DNA of 43,325 bases. Origin: Bacteroidales bacterium (GTDB taxonomy: Bacteria > Bacteroidota > Bacteroidia > Bacteroidales > Muribaculaceae). A program made the position numbers and the translations under genes. Positions 24,206-34,039 of the stretch are shown here, one piece after another (position 1 is the first letter of the stretch; the number at the start of each line of letters is the position of its first letter). The notes below the pieces were generated by a model that was not told the origin of the DNA, made no database searches, and was given only the letters and a program-made list of their open reading frames with translations. The DNA lies in assembly GCA_029218425.1 (NCBI GenBank), contig JAQXRH010000097.1, positions 1 to 43,325 on the forward strand, in the 5' to 3' direction.

Positions 24206-24517
24206 ATGATAGAATTTAAAATCGTGAAACGTGATTCCGACCTTATCGGGGCCGAATTGCAGGGGGAACTGGATACCGCAGCCACTCAATCGTTCGCTGC
24301 TGATATTGACGCATTTACCGAAGATGATGTGCAGAAGCAGATAACCATAGATTTTTCCAAGCTCAACTATATATCATCGGCCGGAATGCGCATATTATTA
24401 GTGCTTGCGAAACGCGCTGCCGCCTACGGCAGAAAAGTGAGCATCACCGGCATGAGCGAAGACATAAAGCAGATATTTCAGCTCACCGGCTTCGACAATA
24501 TGTTTGCCATACAGTAA
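24206..24517 (+). CDS. STAS-domain anti-sigma-factor-antagonist-like protein (SpoIIAA/RsbV type)
   Basis: 103 residues from the ATG at 24206 (MIEFKIVKRD). The frame is open from 24125, but that extension carries no STAS sequence. The STAS fold is visible: GAELQGELDTAATQSF, the phosphorylatable loop ITIDFSKLNYISSAGMRILL, GRKVSITGMSEDIKQIFQLTGF. In partner switching the serine in the SSAGMR loop is phosphorylated by an RsbW-type kinase and dephosphorylated by a PP2C phosphatase; both other parts occur in this cluster (fused to a transporter at 34040 and as the SpoIIE-type protein at 36397). It leads the NRPS cluster, 134 bases ahead of the NRPS. A TAAATTTG at 24129-24136 is a candidate -7 box. 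Confidence 0.93.
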   Translation: MIEFKIVKRDSDLIGAELQGELDTAATQSFAADIDAFTEDDVQKQITIDFSKLNYISSAGMRILLVLAKRAAAYGRKVSITGMSEDIKQIFQLTGFDNMFAIQ

Positions 24518-24651
24518 TCGTCCATTCCGACAACGGCCCTCGCGAACGGCGCCCGCTTAGAGGCTCTCGCCATAGGCCTTCGCCAAATATTCATTGAATT
24601 TATCACATAGAAGGTAATCGTTCAAGATACAAATCATTAAAATACCGGGAT

Positions 24652-27600
24652 ATGTTTACACCACTGACACAAACTCAGCTCGGGATATATGCCGCGAGCA
24701 TTAATGCTACCGATGGGGGTAGCTACAACATTGATGCGCTCTATAGGCTCGATACCGACGTTGATATCCAACGATTGGCCGCGGCGATAGATGCCGTGGT
24801 AGCGGCGCATCCGTTCATCATGTCGCGCCTTAGCGTCGATGAAACCGGTTCCCCGGTGTTTGTGAGAGACCCCGATGAACGATTCCACACCGACATAGTC
24901 GCCGTTGCCGATATCGCCCAGGTGAGAGATGTGTTGGGCGCTGACTATGACCTGACCTCCGGCGAACGGCTTTTCCGGTTGGTTATATACCAAACGCCTT
25001 CAGGCTCGTATCTCTATGCCGATTTCCATCATGTCATATTCGACGGCATGTCGTTTGTTAACTTCGCCGACGAGGTGGGCAGGGTGTACGATGGCGCTAC
25101 TCCTGCCGCCGAAGAAGTGTCGGGCGAGGAGATATCGGCCGCCGAGATTGCCATGCGCCAAAGTCAGGCCTATGATGACGCCAAGCAATGGTACGCCTCG
25201 GAGTATGCCTCAGCTGCTGAGATAGATTCCATGCCTCTGGGCGACGTTTACGGTAATGACGTGCCGTCGTATGTCGATATAAAGTTGCCGTTGGCTATTG
25301 ACCGTGAAGCCGTAGCACGCTATTGCACCCTTTCAGGCAATAAGGAAAGCTCGTTGTTGACTGCGGCTTTCGGCTACACTCTCGCCATCTTTGCTGGTAG
25401 CGACAACGCATTATTCTCAACCATCTACCATGGACGCCCCGACCGCCGCACCCGCTCCACCTACACCATGATGGTAAAGACAATACCGGTCTACCAGGAT
25501 TATGCCAAAACGCCCACGGTGGCCGAATTGCTCCGCCATACCACTGAGCAGATCGACGGCGCCCGGCGTAATTCCTGCTATTCCTTTGCCGAAGTTTGTG
25601 CCGACCTGGGGTTTGTGCCGGGGGTATGCTTCGCCTATCAAGGAACGCTCAACACCTACACTCTAAAGCTCGGTGGCAAAGAGCAAGCCGCGGAGTATCT
25701 CTATAAGCATCATCCCGGATTGGAGTTGAGTGTAAGAGTCATGGTAGAGCCCGACGGCTCCTACACTGCCAGCTTCGATTATCCCACCCACCGTTACAGC
25801 ACTAACTTCATTCAAGGTATAGTCGACACCTTTGGCAATGTGGTGAAAGGGATGTGTGAGAATGTCAACTTGGCCGACATCGCAATATGCAATGCAAGTC
25901 AAACGGCGCAGCTTGACAGCTTCAACACCCACGCCGTCGCCGAAGCATCCGACGATAACAACCTTACCATTATCGACGCTTTCAGAAAAGCAGTACGTCA
26001 GTATCCCGACAACATTGCGGCAGTGTATTGCGACAAGCGTTACACCTATTCACAGCTCGATGCCCTCACCGACCATGTCGCCGCCGTTATCTACGATAAG
26101 ATAAAAGACAATGCCGAAGTGGCCGAGCCTGTTGTCAGCATCATCATACCGCGCAATGAGTATATGTTCATACTCCCGTTGGCGGCCATGAAAGCCGGTT
26201 GCGCCTATCAGCCCTTGGACCCGGCATATCCGCGTGAACGCCTCAACTTCATGGTCAACGATGCTTCCGCTTCGTTGCTTATCGCCGACGACGAGTACGC
26301 CGATATCATCGACGAATACCACGGGGCGACGTTGCTGACATCGCAGATAGCAGCCTATGAAGCGCCGGAAATGCCGGCGAGAAATCTGTCGGCCGCATCG
26401 CTGATGATATTGCTGTACACGTCGGGGTCGACGGGTGTGCCTAAGGGCGTAATGCTCGAGCACCGCAATGTCATGGCTTATATTAAGTGGTATCAGCGCA
26501 ATTATGCCATGACTGCCGACAGCGTGGTAGCCGCTTATGCCTCGTTTGGCTTCGACGCCAATATGATGGACATGTATGCACCGCTCACATGCGGTGCCAC
26601 GCTGTGTGTCATCCCCGAGGAGATACGTCTCGACATATCGGCGTTGCACGCATTTATGGAGTCAAACAGAGTGACAATTTCCTTTATGACCACGCAGGTG
26701 GCCCAGCAGTTTGCCTTGAATGTCGAGCGATGCACCACGCTAAAGCATCTTAGCATGGGTGGCGAGAAGATGATGGCAATGACTCCGCGCGACGACTTCG
26801 CGCTGCATAATTTATACGGCCCTACGGAGTGTAGCGTAGCGGTGACCCATTTCCAGGTGGATGAGTACCAGCCCAACATTCCAATCGGCAAGCCTACTGA
26901 TAGCACCACGCTCTACATCATGGATAAGCAATGCCGCAGAGTACCGGTGGGTGCCGCCGGTGAGCTGTGGGTATCGGGGCAACAGGTGGGTAGGGGCTAC
27001 CTCAACCGTCCCGACAAGACTGCCGAAGCCTTTGTCAAGTATGACGGTAGACGTTGGTATCGCACCGGCGACATCGTTAGATACCGTGACAACGGCGATA
27101 TCGAATTTGTGGGACGCAAGGACGGCCAGGTGAAGATACGCGGATTTCGCATCGAACTTAAAGAGGTGGAAGCCGTGATACGCGACTATCCCGGCATCAG
27201 CGATGTCACAGTGCAAGCTTTCGACGACAACAACGGCGGCAAATTCATAGCCGCTTACGTCGTATCCGATGCAGGCAATGTCGATATCGACGCGCTCAAT
27301 AGCTTCATCCTCGAGAAGAAGCCCCCATATATGGTCCCGGCAGTCACAATGCAGATAGAGTCTATACCGCTAAACGTAAACCAGAAGGTTGACAAGAAGG
27401 CATTGCCGAAGCCTCAACTACAGAAAGCGGAGCGGCATGAGAGTGCTGCACCGTTCAACGTGCTGGAACGCCGCATTTACGATGTCATAGCACCGGTGGT
27501 CAACCTCCCGGCGATAGGTGCCGACGGCGAGCCTCAGTTCGGCATCACCGACATACTGGGCTATGTGGGTCTCACGTCAATATCGAGCATCAAGCTCGCC

Positions 27601-30600
27601 ACGATGATTTACAAGGAATTTGGCGTGCAAGTCAATGCCCGTACGTTGGCAAAGACGGGCACGTTGCAGACCATAGAAAACGCGGTAATAGAGCACTTGC
27701 TCAGTGCCGACGTTAACGACGATACAAAAGCTGATGATAGCGCACCGCAAGGTGTGTTGCAAGCTCCGTTGACCTATTCTCAGCAAGGTGTATATTTGGA
27801 TTGCCTCAAGAATCCTGGCACCACGCTTTATAATGTGCCGTCGTTGGTGTCGTTCCCCGCGGGTGTCGATGCACAACGTATTGCTGAAGCTGTAAAAGCT
27901 ACTGTAGCCAATCATCAGAGCTTCGGCATTGTGATAGTCAACAACGATGGCGAGCCGTGCCAGCGAGTGAAGGCCGGCATGCCGGTGACTGTGCCGGTAA
28001 TGCCGATGACAGATGCCGAATTTATTGAGCACCAAGGTTCGTTTATGCGACCGTTCAACCTCTCCGAAGGCCCGTTGTATCGCTTTGAGATAGTCACAAC
28101 TCCCGATGGAAAATCCCACCTCTTTGTCGATATCCACCACCTCATAACCGACGGGGCCTCGGTCGACATCATCATCAAAGAGATTACCGGCCGACTAAAT
28201 GGCGAGAGCGTAGAAACGGAATCCTATTCCTATCTGCAATATTCCGCCGACCAAGCTGCAGCCGATGGCGGTGCGGAATACATGGCGTCAAAACAGTATT
28301 TCGACCGCGAGCTGGGCCAATGTGAAGGCGCCAGTGAGATAACCGCCGATAAGACCAAAGACGAAACGGCGCTGCACACCTTGGGCACCTGCTGTCGCCA
28401 GGTGGACTTGAAACCGGTGGAGGCAATGGCCAAGAGATTGGGCGTGACACCAATGAGCGTGTTCCTTGCCGCCACCTACTACACAGTGAGCCGCTATGTC
28501 AACAACAAACGGGTATACATAGGCACCATCTCCAACGGACGCAGCAACCTGCGCACCTACAACACCACCGGAATGTTTGTCAACACTTTGGCTTTAAGCA
28601 GTGAGATAGGCGAGCAGACTGTGGCGCAGTTTATTCAGCAGACCGCGGCGGCATTTGGCGAGACCATGGAGCACGAGCAATATCCATTTGCCCGCATAGC
28701 CGCCGACTATGGCTTCCATCCCGAAATTGTATTTGAGTATCAGGTGGGTGTAATTGCCGACTATGCGGTCGATGGTAAGCCAGTGGAAACCAAAGTGCTA
28801 TCCCTTGATTTGGCAAAATTCAAACTGAAAATCGCAGTCTACGACCGGCCCGATGGGGGCAATGCCATCGTGGTGGGGTATGACGAAGCATTGTATAGCG
28901 AAGAATTGGCATCGGGATTGGCTGAGTCGGTAGCCGCCACAGTGGCCCATTTCGTGGAGCGCCCCGAAGCGTTAGCCAAGGCGATATCAATCATGAGCGA
29001 TGCTCAGAAAGCCGAGGTGGAGCGTTATAGCACCGTTGCCGTTGCGCCCGTAAAAGAGCGATTGTTTTACTCGCCTTTGGAACGGTTTGCCGTAGATATT
29101 CCCGACAAGACGGCCTTGGTAGCTTGCGACCGCACGCTCACCTATGCCGAATTCAACCGCGAAGCCAATCGCATAGCCCATGCGCTGATGGCCCGTGGCG
29201 TGAAGAAAGGCGACCGCGTAGTGGTGCTCCTACCTCGCTCGAGTGCCGTTTTGCTGTCGTTCTACGGCGTGAGCAAGGCCGGCGCGGCTTTTATACCCTG
29301 CGACCCCGAATATCCGGCTGAGCGTATAGCCCTTATCACCGAGGACTCCGACGCGGCCTTCGTCATTACCACCAAAGAGCATCTTGCCGAGCACGAGGGG
29401 AAGGGGATAGATATTGACGAACTGCTGGCCGCCGACAATGTGGCGACCGGAAATCCCGGCGTCGACGTCACCCCCGACGACTTGGTGTATCTGATATATA
29501 CGTCAGGGTCGACAGGACGTCCAAAGGGGGTAATGCTTCGCCATGAGGGTATATGCAATTACCTGCAGAGCCATCCCGCCAATCGCCATATTTATGCGAT
29601 GGCCAACGAGGGCTCGTGCCTGCTGAGTGTCACCACCCTGTCGTTTGACATGTCGCTCAAAGAGTACGGCTTCTGTTTCTTCAACGGCATTACCTTCGTG
29701 CTTGCCGATGAAAGTAGCAGCAACAACCCGATAGAGTTAGCGCGATTGTTTAAAACCACGGGTGCCGATATCTTCAACGCCACCCCCTCGCGACTGCTCA
29801 ACTACATGGAGCTGCCAGAATTTTGCGATGCGCTATCGCGGTGCAAATGTATCCTCAGCGGTGGCGAGCCTTATAGCGACAAACTGCTGAGCCGTCTACA
29901 TGCCATCACCACGGCGCGCATATTCAACACCTACGGACCCACCGAGATAACAGTGTCGTCAAATTGCAAGGAGCTTACTGATACCGACGTCATAAACATC
30001 GGGGCACCGTTGCTCAATTACATAGAGTATGTGGTTGATGCCGACGGCAACGAATTGCCCGTGGGCGTAGTCGGCGAATTATACATAGGTGGAGTAGGTG
30101 TCGCAAAAGGGTATAACAACCTTCCCGAGCCTACCAAACAGCGGTTTGTCAACTACAAGGGCATAAGGTGCTACCGCTCAGGCGACTATGCCCGTTGGTG
30201 CCGCGGCGGCGACGTCATGGTGCTGGGGCGCATGGATAATCAAATCAAGCTTCGCGGATTGCGCATCGAGCTTGGCGAGGTCGAGGCTGCAATATGCAAA
30301 GTGCAGGGCGTGAAGCAAGCCGTAGCCATGGTGCGCAAAATCGACGATGTAGAGCATCTCGCAGCCTATTTTACTGCCGACCGCCATATCGACATCGAGG
30401 AACTCAAGGCCGAGATAGGCGGCACCCTCACCCGATACATGGTGCCCACTGCCTATTGTCAGCTGGACAGATTCCCACTCACCCCCAACGGCAAGACCGA
30501 TGTCAAGCATCTGCCCGAACCTGAATTGGCAAAAGTGGGCGGCGATTACGTCGCGCCTGCCGGCAAAGAGGAAAAGGAATTTTGCGACATCTTCGCCCAC

Positions 30601-32016
30601 ATCCTTTCGCTCGACAAGGTGAGCGCTGCCGATTCGTTCTTCGAGCTTGGCGGCACCTCGCTTACCGTCACCCGTGTGATGATTGAAGCGCAGCGCTTGG
30701 GCTATGAAATATCCTATGCCGATATATTCAAAAGCACCACCCCGCAGCAGCTTGCACGGCTCGTAAAGGCCGGCAGCGATGCCGAAGAACTCGACGCCGA
30801 CCCCGAAGTCACTGAATACGATTACAGCGACATCAACTCGCTGCTCGGCAATAACACCCTCGACAGTTTCCGCAATGGCGAGCGACTGCCGCTTGGCAAC
30901 GTGTTGCTGACCGGCGCCAATGGCTATCTGGGTATCCACATATTGCACGACCTGCTTGAAAACCATCTTGTGGAGCATGCCAACGCCAAGGTGTACTGCA
31001 TGGTGCGTCATGGCAGAAATGGCGTAAGTAGTGAGGCACGTCTTCGCAACCTCCTGTTCTACTATTTCGAGAAGAGCTACAAAGAACGGTTCGGGTCGCA
31101 ACTTATTGTCATCGACGGAGATGTCACCGACCCCAAGGCCTTTGACTGTGCCGGCAATGTAGATACCGTAATCAACTGTGCCGCCATAGTCAAACACTTC
31201 TCCGAGGGAACGGAGATTGAGGACATCAACATCGGAGGACTCCAAAACTGCGTTGACTTCTGCCTGAAGCGGGGAGCACGGTTGATACAGACAAGTACCA
31301 ATAGCACCGGCGGACAGTCGGTCAACGGCTATCCCGACCCCAACACCGATTTCAGCGAGCAGACCCACTATTTCGGACAGGTGCTAAGCAGCAAATACAC
31401 CCATTCCAAATTCATTGCCGAACGCATAGTGCTTGAAGCAATAATCAACAAAGGGCTGATAGCCAAAGTAATGCGATTGGGCAACTTGGCCCCGCGAGCC
31501 ACCGACGGCGAATTTCAAATCAATTTCCGCTCCAACTCGGCAATGGGCCGACTGCACATCTACCAGATGCTCGGCGCCATTAGCTATACTCAGGCAATGG
31601 GCACAATTGAGTTTTCGCCTATCGACGAGGTGGCGCGCGCGGTGTTGCTCCTTGCCACCACCCCCAAGGAGTGCTGTGTGTTCCATCCCTTCAACAACCA
31701 CACACAGCTGCTTGGCGATGTCACCCGTGCAATGGCAAAGGCATTGAAGACCGATATTGCCGAGGTGGAGGACGACGACTTCCAGCAGCGGCTCATGACC
31801 GCTGCCAGCGACCCCGAAAAAGCCAAGATATTGCAGTCAATGCTCGCATATAAGAGCGTCGGGAAAGACAAAGTGACCATTTTCAAGAAGTATAATCCGT
31901 ATACTATAAATGTTCTTGCCCGAATGGGTTTTCACTGGGATGTCACCTCGATGGAATATGTGCAGCGCTTCATCAGCGCCATTGCCGCGCTTGATTTCTT
32001 TGAAAATAAAAGGTAA
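24652..32016 (+). CDS. Two-module nonribosomal peptide synthetase, C-A-PCP-C-A-PCP-reductase
   Basis: 2454 residues. C1 about 1-430 with HHxxxDG at 126-132 (HHVIFDG). A1 about 445-935 with YTSGSTG at 589-595, NLYGPTE and WYRTGD. PCP1 with carrier serine about Ser976 (GLTSIS). C2 about 1035-1470 with HHLITDG at 1162-1168. A2 about 1485-1965 with YTSGSTG at 1616-1622 and NTYGPTE. PCP2 with Ser2003 (LGGTS). The C-terminal 370 residues form a thioester reductase: GANGYLG at 2088-2094, a Ser/Thr cluster near 2214-2218 and YTHSK at 2249-2253 (Tyr-Lys pair). All core motifs are intact. Such an enzyme joins two amino acids and releases a dipeptide aldehyde by NAD(P)H reduction; the leading C domain suggests N-acylation of the first residue. 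Gut NRPSs with terminal reductases are known to yield peptide aldehydes and pyrazinones. Substrates cannot be read reliably by hand. Confidence 0.95.
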   Translation: MFTPLTQTQLGIYAASINATDGGSYNIDALYRLDTDVDIQRLAAAIDAVVAAHPFIMSRLSVDETGSPVFVRDPDERFHTDIVAVADIAQVRDVLGADYDLTSGERLFRLVIYQTPSGSYLYADFHHVIFDGMSFVNFADEVGRVYDGATPAAEEVSGEEISAAEIAMRQSQAYDDAKQWYASEYASAAEIDSMPLGDVYGNDVPSYVDIKLPLAIDREAVARYCTLSGNKESSLLTAAFGYTLAIFAGSDNALFSTIYHGRPDRRTRSTYTMMVKTIPVYQDYAKTPTVAELLRHTTEQIDGARRNSCYSFAEVCADLGFVPGVCFAYQGTLNTYTLKLGGKEQAAEYLYKHHPGLELSVRVMVEPDGSYTASFDYPTHRYSTNFIQGIVDTFGNVVKGMCENVNLADIAICNASQTAQLDSFNTHAVAEASDDNNLTIIDAFRKAVRQYPDNIAAVYCDKRYTYSQLDALTDHVAAVIYDKIKDNAEVAEPVVSIIIPRNEYMFILPLAAMKAGCAYQPLDPAYPRERLNFMVNDASASLLIADDEYADIIDEYHGATLLTSQIAAYEAPEMPARNLSAASLMILLYTSGSTGVPKGVMLEHRNVMAYIKWYQRNYAMTADSVVAAYASFGFDANMMDMYAPLTCGATLCVIPEEIRLDISALHAFMESNRVTISFMTTQVAQQFALNVERCTTLKHLSMGGEKMMAMTPRDDFALHNLYGPTECSVAVTHFQVDEYQPNIPIGKPTDSTTLYIMDKQCRRVPVGAAGELWVSGQQVGRGYLNRPDKTAEAFVKYDGRRWYRTGDIVRYRDNGDIEFVGRKDGQVKIRGFRIELKEVEAVIRDYPGISDVTVQAFDDNNGGKFIAAYVVSDAGNVDIDALNSFILEKKPPYMVPAVTMQIESIPLNVNQKVDKKALPKPQLQKAERHESAAPFNVLERRIYDVIAPVVNLPAIGADGEPQFGITDILGYVGLTSISSIKLATMIYKEFGVQVNARTLAKTGTLQTIENAVIEHLLSADVNDDTKADDSAPQGVLQAPLTYSQQGVYLDCLKNPGTTLYNVPSLVSFPAGVDAQRIAEAVKATVANHQSFGIVIVNNDGEPCQRVKAGMPVTVPVMPMTDAEFIEHQGSFMRPFNLSEGPLYRFEIVTTPDGKSHLFVDIHHLITDGASVDIIIKEITGRLNGESVETESYSYLQYSADQAAADGGAEYMASKQYFDRELGQCEGASEITADKTKDETALHTLGTCCRQVDLKPVEAMAKRLGVTPMSVFLAATYYTVSRYVNNKRVYIGTISNGRSNLRTYNTTGMFVNTLALSSEIGEQTVAQFIQQTAAAFGETMEHEQYPFARIAADYGFHPEIVFEYQVGVIADYAVDGKPVETKVLSLDLAKFKLKIAVYDRPDGGNAIVVGYDEALYSEELASGLAESVAATVAHFVERPEALAKAISIMSDAQKAEVERYSTVAVAPVKERLFYSPLERFAVDIPDKTALVACDRTLTYAEFNREANRIAHALMARGVKKGDRVVVLLPRSSAVLLSFYGVSKAGAAFIPCDPEYPAERIALITEDSDAAFVITTKEHLAEHEGKGIDIDELLAADNVATGNPGVDVTPDDLVYLIYTSGSTGRPKGVMLRHEGICNYLQSHPANRHIYAMANEGSCLLSVTTLSFDMSLKEYGFCFFNGITFVLADESSSNNPIELARLFKTTGADIFNATPSRLLNYMELPEFCDALSRCKCILSGGEPYSDKLLSRLHAITTARIFNTYGPTEITVSSNCKELTDTDVINIGAPLLNYIEYVVDADGNELPVGVVGELYIGGVGVAKGYNNLPEPTKQRFVNYKGIRCYRSGDYARWCRGGDVMVLGRMDNQIKLRGLRIELGEVEAAICKVQGVKQAVAMVRKIDDVEHLAAYFTADRHIDIEELKAEIGGTLTRYMVPTAYCQLDRFPLTPNGKTDVKHLPEPELAKVGGDYVAPAGKEEKEFCDIFAHILSLDKVSAADSFFELGGTSLTVTRVMIEAQRLGYEISYADIFKSTTPQQLARLVKAGSDAEELDADPEVTEYDYSDINSLLGNNTLDSFRNGERLPLGNVLLTGANGYLGIHILHDLLENHLVEHANAKVYCMVRHGRNGVSSEARLRNLLFYYFEKSYKERFGSQLIVIDGDVTDPKAFDCAGNVDTVINCAAIVKHFSEGTEIEDINIGGLQNCVDFCLKRGARLIQTSTNSTGGQSVNGYPDPNTDFSEQTHYFGQVLSSKYTHSKFIAERIVLEAIINKGLIAKVMRLGNLAPRATDGEFQINFRSNSAMGRLHIYQMLGAISYTQAMGTIEFSPIDEVARAVLLLATTPKECCVFHPFNNHTQLLGDVTRAMAKALKTDIAEVEDDDFQQRLMTAASDPEKAKILQSMLAYKSVGKDKVTIFKKYNPYTINVLARMGFHWDVTSMEYVQRFISAIAALDFFENKR

Positions 32017-32042
32017 TAATTCAACTAAAACGCACAGTAGAT

Positions 32043-34022
32043 ATGCGGTACGTTAAGATAATTATAGTGACACTGCTGACGATGTCGGCACTTTCGGCCC
32101 ACGGCCAAGCAGTAGAAGTGAGCCTCGACAAGAAGGTGATATATGCCGACTCGCTCAACCTTGCGCCAAGCACGAGCGTAGCCACAGTGCTTGCCCTGCT
32201 TCCCGAACTGCTTGAGCGCCACATAGCGGGATTGTCGGCTATATCCAACTATGATATTAAGATACAAAGCATGAGCGTTGGCGATGCCTCCTCCGATGCT
32301 ACTTTGTATCAGTTGCGGCTCAATGACATCGAGAAGATTGAGGTGAGCGACAGTCCTGTGTCGAGCTATCTCAACAACGGTCAGGGCGGGTCAATCGACA
32401 TCACGCTTCGCCAGCCGGCGTCGTCGGAACGTAACACATGGGGCAGCGCATCGCTAAGCGCAACCAGCGCCACCGACGTCATGGGCCAGGCTAATGTGGC
32501 ATATCGCACTGAGCGGCTGTTGATAAGAGGTATAGCGATGGCCGATTATTATTACGGCACGGATGAAAGCGTGGAGCAGAGCTTTGAGGCGGGCAAGCCG
32601 GTAGGCCCCGCTGCCACTACGTCCACTACCTCAAAATTCTGGAGCCAGATGGCAAGGGCTTATTGCACCTATAATCCCACGCAACGCGACGAACTGAAAT
32701 TCAACCTGTCGCAACATCGCTCGAGCAAACGCGATAAGATTGACTCCGACGCTGCCGATGCCACCAATCCTACGAAGCAGTATACCACAACCACCGAGCT
32801 GCAATGCTATGCAAAATATGAACACGACTTTGGCCTACGCTCTAAATTGGAAGTGGAAGCGCAATATGTCTATTCGCCGCAAGTATCAAGCTATAATACC
32901 GGCACCTTGCGTTACTACGACAGCCATAAGTATAGCCATAACCTCGGCGGAAGCGTGAAGCTCACGGCTTCACCACTTTCAGCTACCTCCGATGCCCATT
33001 ATTTAGACTTGGCGGTGGGGTGCAATATCAACAAGTCGTGGGTGTCGCAGTCGTTGGAAAATTTAGACAACACCTTTGCCGATGCTTCTATTATGCACAA
33101 CGATGCGAACGGTGGCTCTTTATTCCTCATGCCATATATCTCGGCAGAAAGCACTTTGGGCAACTTCAGCTTTAAGGCTGAGGCGCAGTACAATATCTTC
33201 AGGCGCACAATGGCTGTCAAAGATGACTTCAAGCAGCACCGCTACGATTTCACTTGCAATATGATGGCCGAATGGCATATCAACCGGGCTCATACCGTTC
33301 GACTCACCCTCAACCGCGCCCTGCAACGCCCCTCGGCCGAACAAAGTTATCCCTATCTGATTTACCATCCTGTCGACAGGGTATATTCAAAAGGCAATGT
33401 CGACCTTGCCACGGTTATGCTCCACCAGATAGGCGCAGAGTATGTGACCTATATGCGTTTCGGCGGCCATGCATTGCAAGTAAATGTCGGAGCTCGCTAC
33501 AACCATGTCGGCGATATCATCTGCCAGCATTATGTGGGTGTTACGCCGCCGAGTGGTATGATAGGCCTGCCTATAAGCTACCGCACATTTATCAACGATG
33601 GCGACAACGACATCGTCAGCGGCAACCTTATGGCTATATACAGCTATCGCAGGGTGAGCATCTCGTTGGCTGCCAATCTGTTTCACAACGACCAGCAGGT
33701 GTCGGGCGGTAAAGACCATTATGACTATTTCAACATATCGTTGCTACCTACATGGCAATTGCCCGGAGGATGGAACACCTCGGCCGGGATAGTGTATTAT
33801 AGCAAGGTGTCGCGAGCCAATTCCACTCTCGGTGCCTGTGCGCATGCCAATCTCGCAGTCTCTAAGACATTGGGCCCGTTCAACCTGTCGCTCTACGGCA
33901 CCATAGGGCTTGACGGTAAGGCCAAGGATTCCAATACCAATGCCGCCGAAGGCAGTCGCTCGACAAAAGAATACCGCCCAGTGAGCAATCGCATCTGCGT
34001 AGCACTAAACTATTCATTCTAA
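32043..34022 (+). CDS. Outer-membrane beta-barrel protein of the NRPS cluster (TonB-receptor-like)
   Basis: 659 residues. A signal peptide (about 1-22, ending ALSAHG) is followed by a plug-like region (about 50-120) containing IEKIEVSDSPVSSYLNNGQGG and SIDITLR, the end of a TonB-receptor plug. Residues about 130-659 are alternating amphipathic strands, and the protein ends in VALNYSF with the terminal Phe expected of a barrel. It lacks a carboxypeptidase-like extension and SusC hallmarks, and no TonB box is obvious. It begins 26 bases after the NRPS and 17 before the transporter, so it is co-transcribed with them. The likeliest role is passage of the NRPS product, or its uptake, across the outer membrane; direction is inferred. 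Confidence 0.86.
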   Translation: MRYVKIIIVTLLTMSALSAHGQAVEVSLDKKVIYADSLNLAPSTSVATVLALLPELLERHIAGLSAISNYDIKIQSMSVGDASSDATLYQLRLNDIEKIEVSDSPVSSYLNNGQGGSIDITLRQPASSERNTWGSASLSATSATDVMGQANVAYRTERLLIRGIAMADYYYGTDESVEQSFEAGKPVGPAATTSTTSKFWSQMARAYCTYNPTQRDELKFNLSQHRSSKRDKIDSDAADATNPTKQYTTTTELQCYAKYEHDFGLRSKLEVEAQYVYSPQVSSYNTGTLRYYDSHKYSHNLGGSVKLTASPLSATSDAHYLDLAVGCNINKSWVSQSLENLDNTFADASIMHNDANGGSLFLMPYISAESTLGNFSFKAEAQYNIFRRTMAVKDDFKQHRYDFTCNMMAEWHINRAHTVRLTLNRALQRPSAEQSYPYLIYHPVDRVYSKGNVDLATVMLHQIGAEYVTYMRFGGHALQVNVGARYNHVGDIICQHYVGVTPPSGMIGLPISYRTFINDGDNDIVSGNLMAIYSYRRVSISLAANLFHNDQQVSGGKDHYDYFNISLLPTWQLPGGWNTSAGIVYYSKVSRANSTLGACAHANLAVSKTLGPFNLSLYGTIGLDGKAKDSNTNAAEGSRSTKEYRPVSNRICVALNYSF

Positions 34023-34039
34023 AATAATACTAAAATAAT

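Noticed and set aside
30178..31368. 396-residue open frame on the minus strand opposite the NRPS
   Set aside because: It lies fully inside the NRPS reductase and adenylation region, whose motifs are intact on the plus strand; the antisense product shows no domain character.
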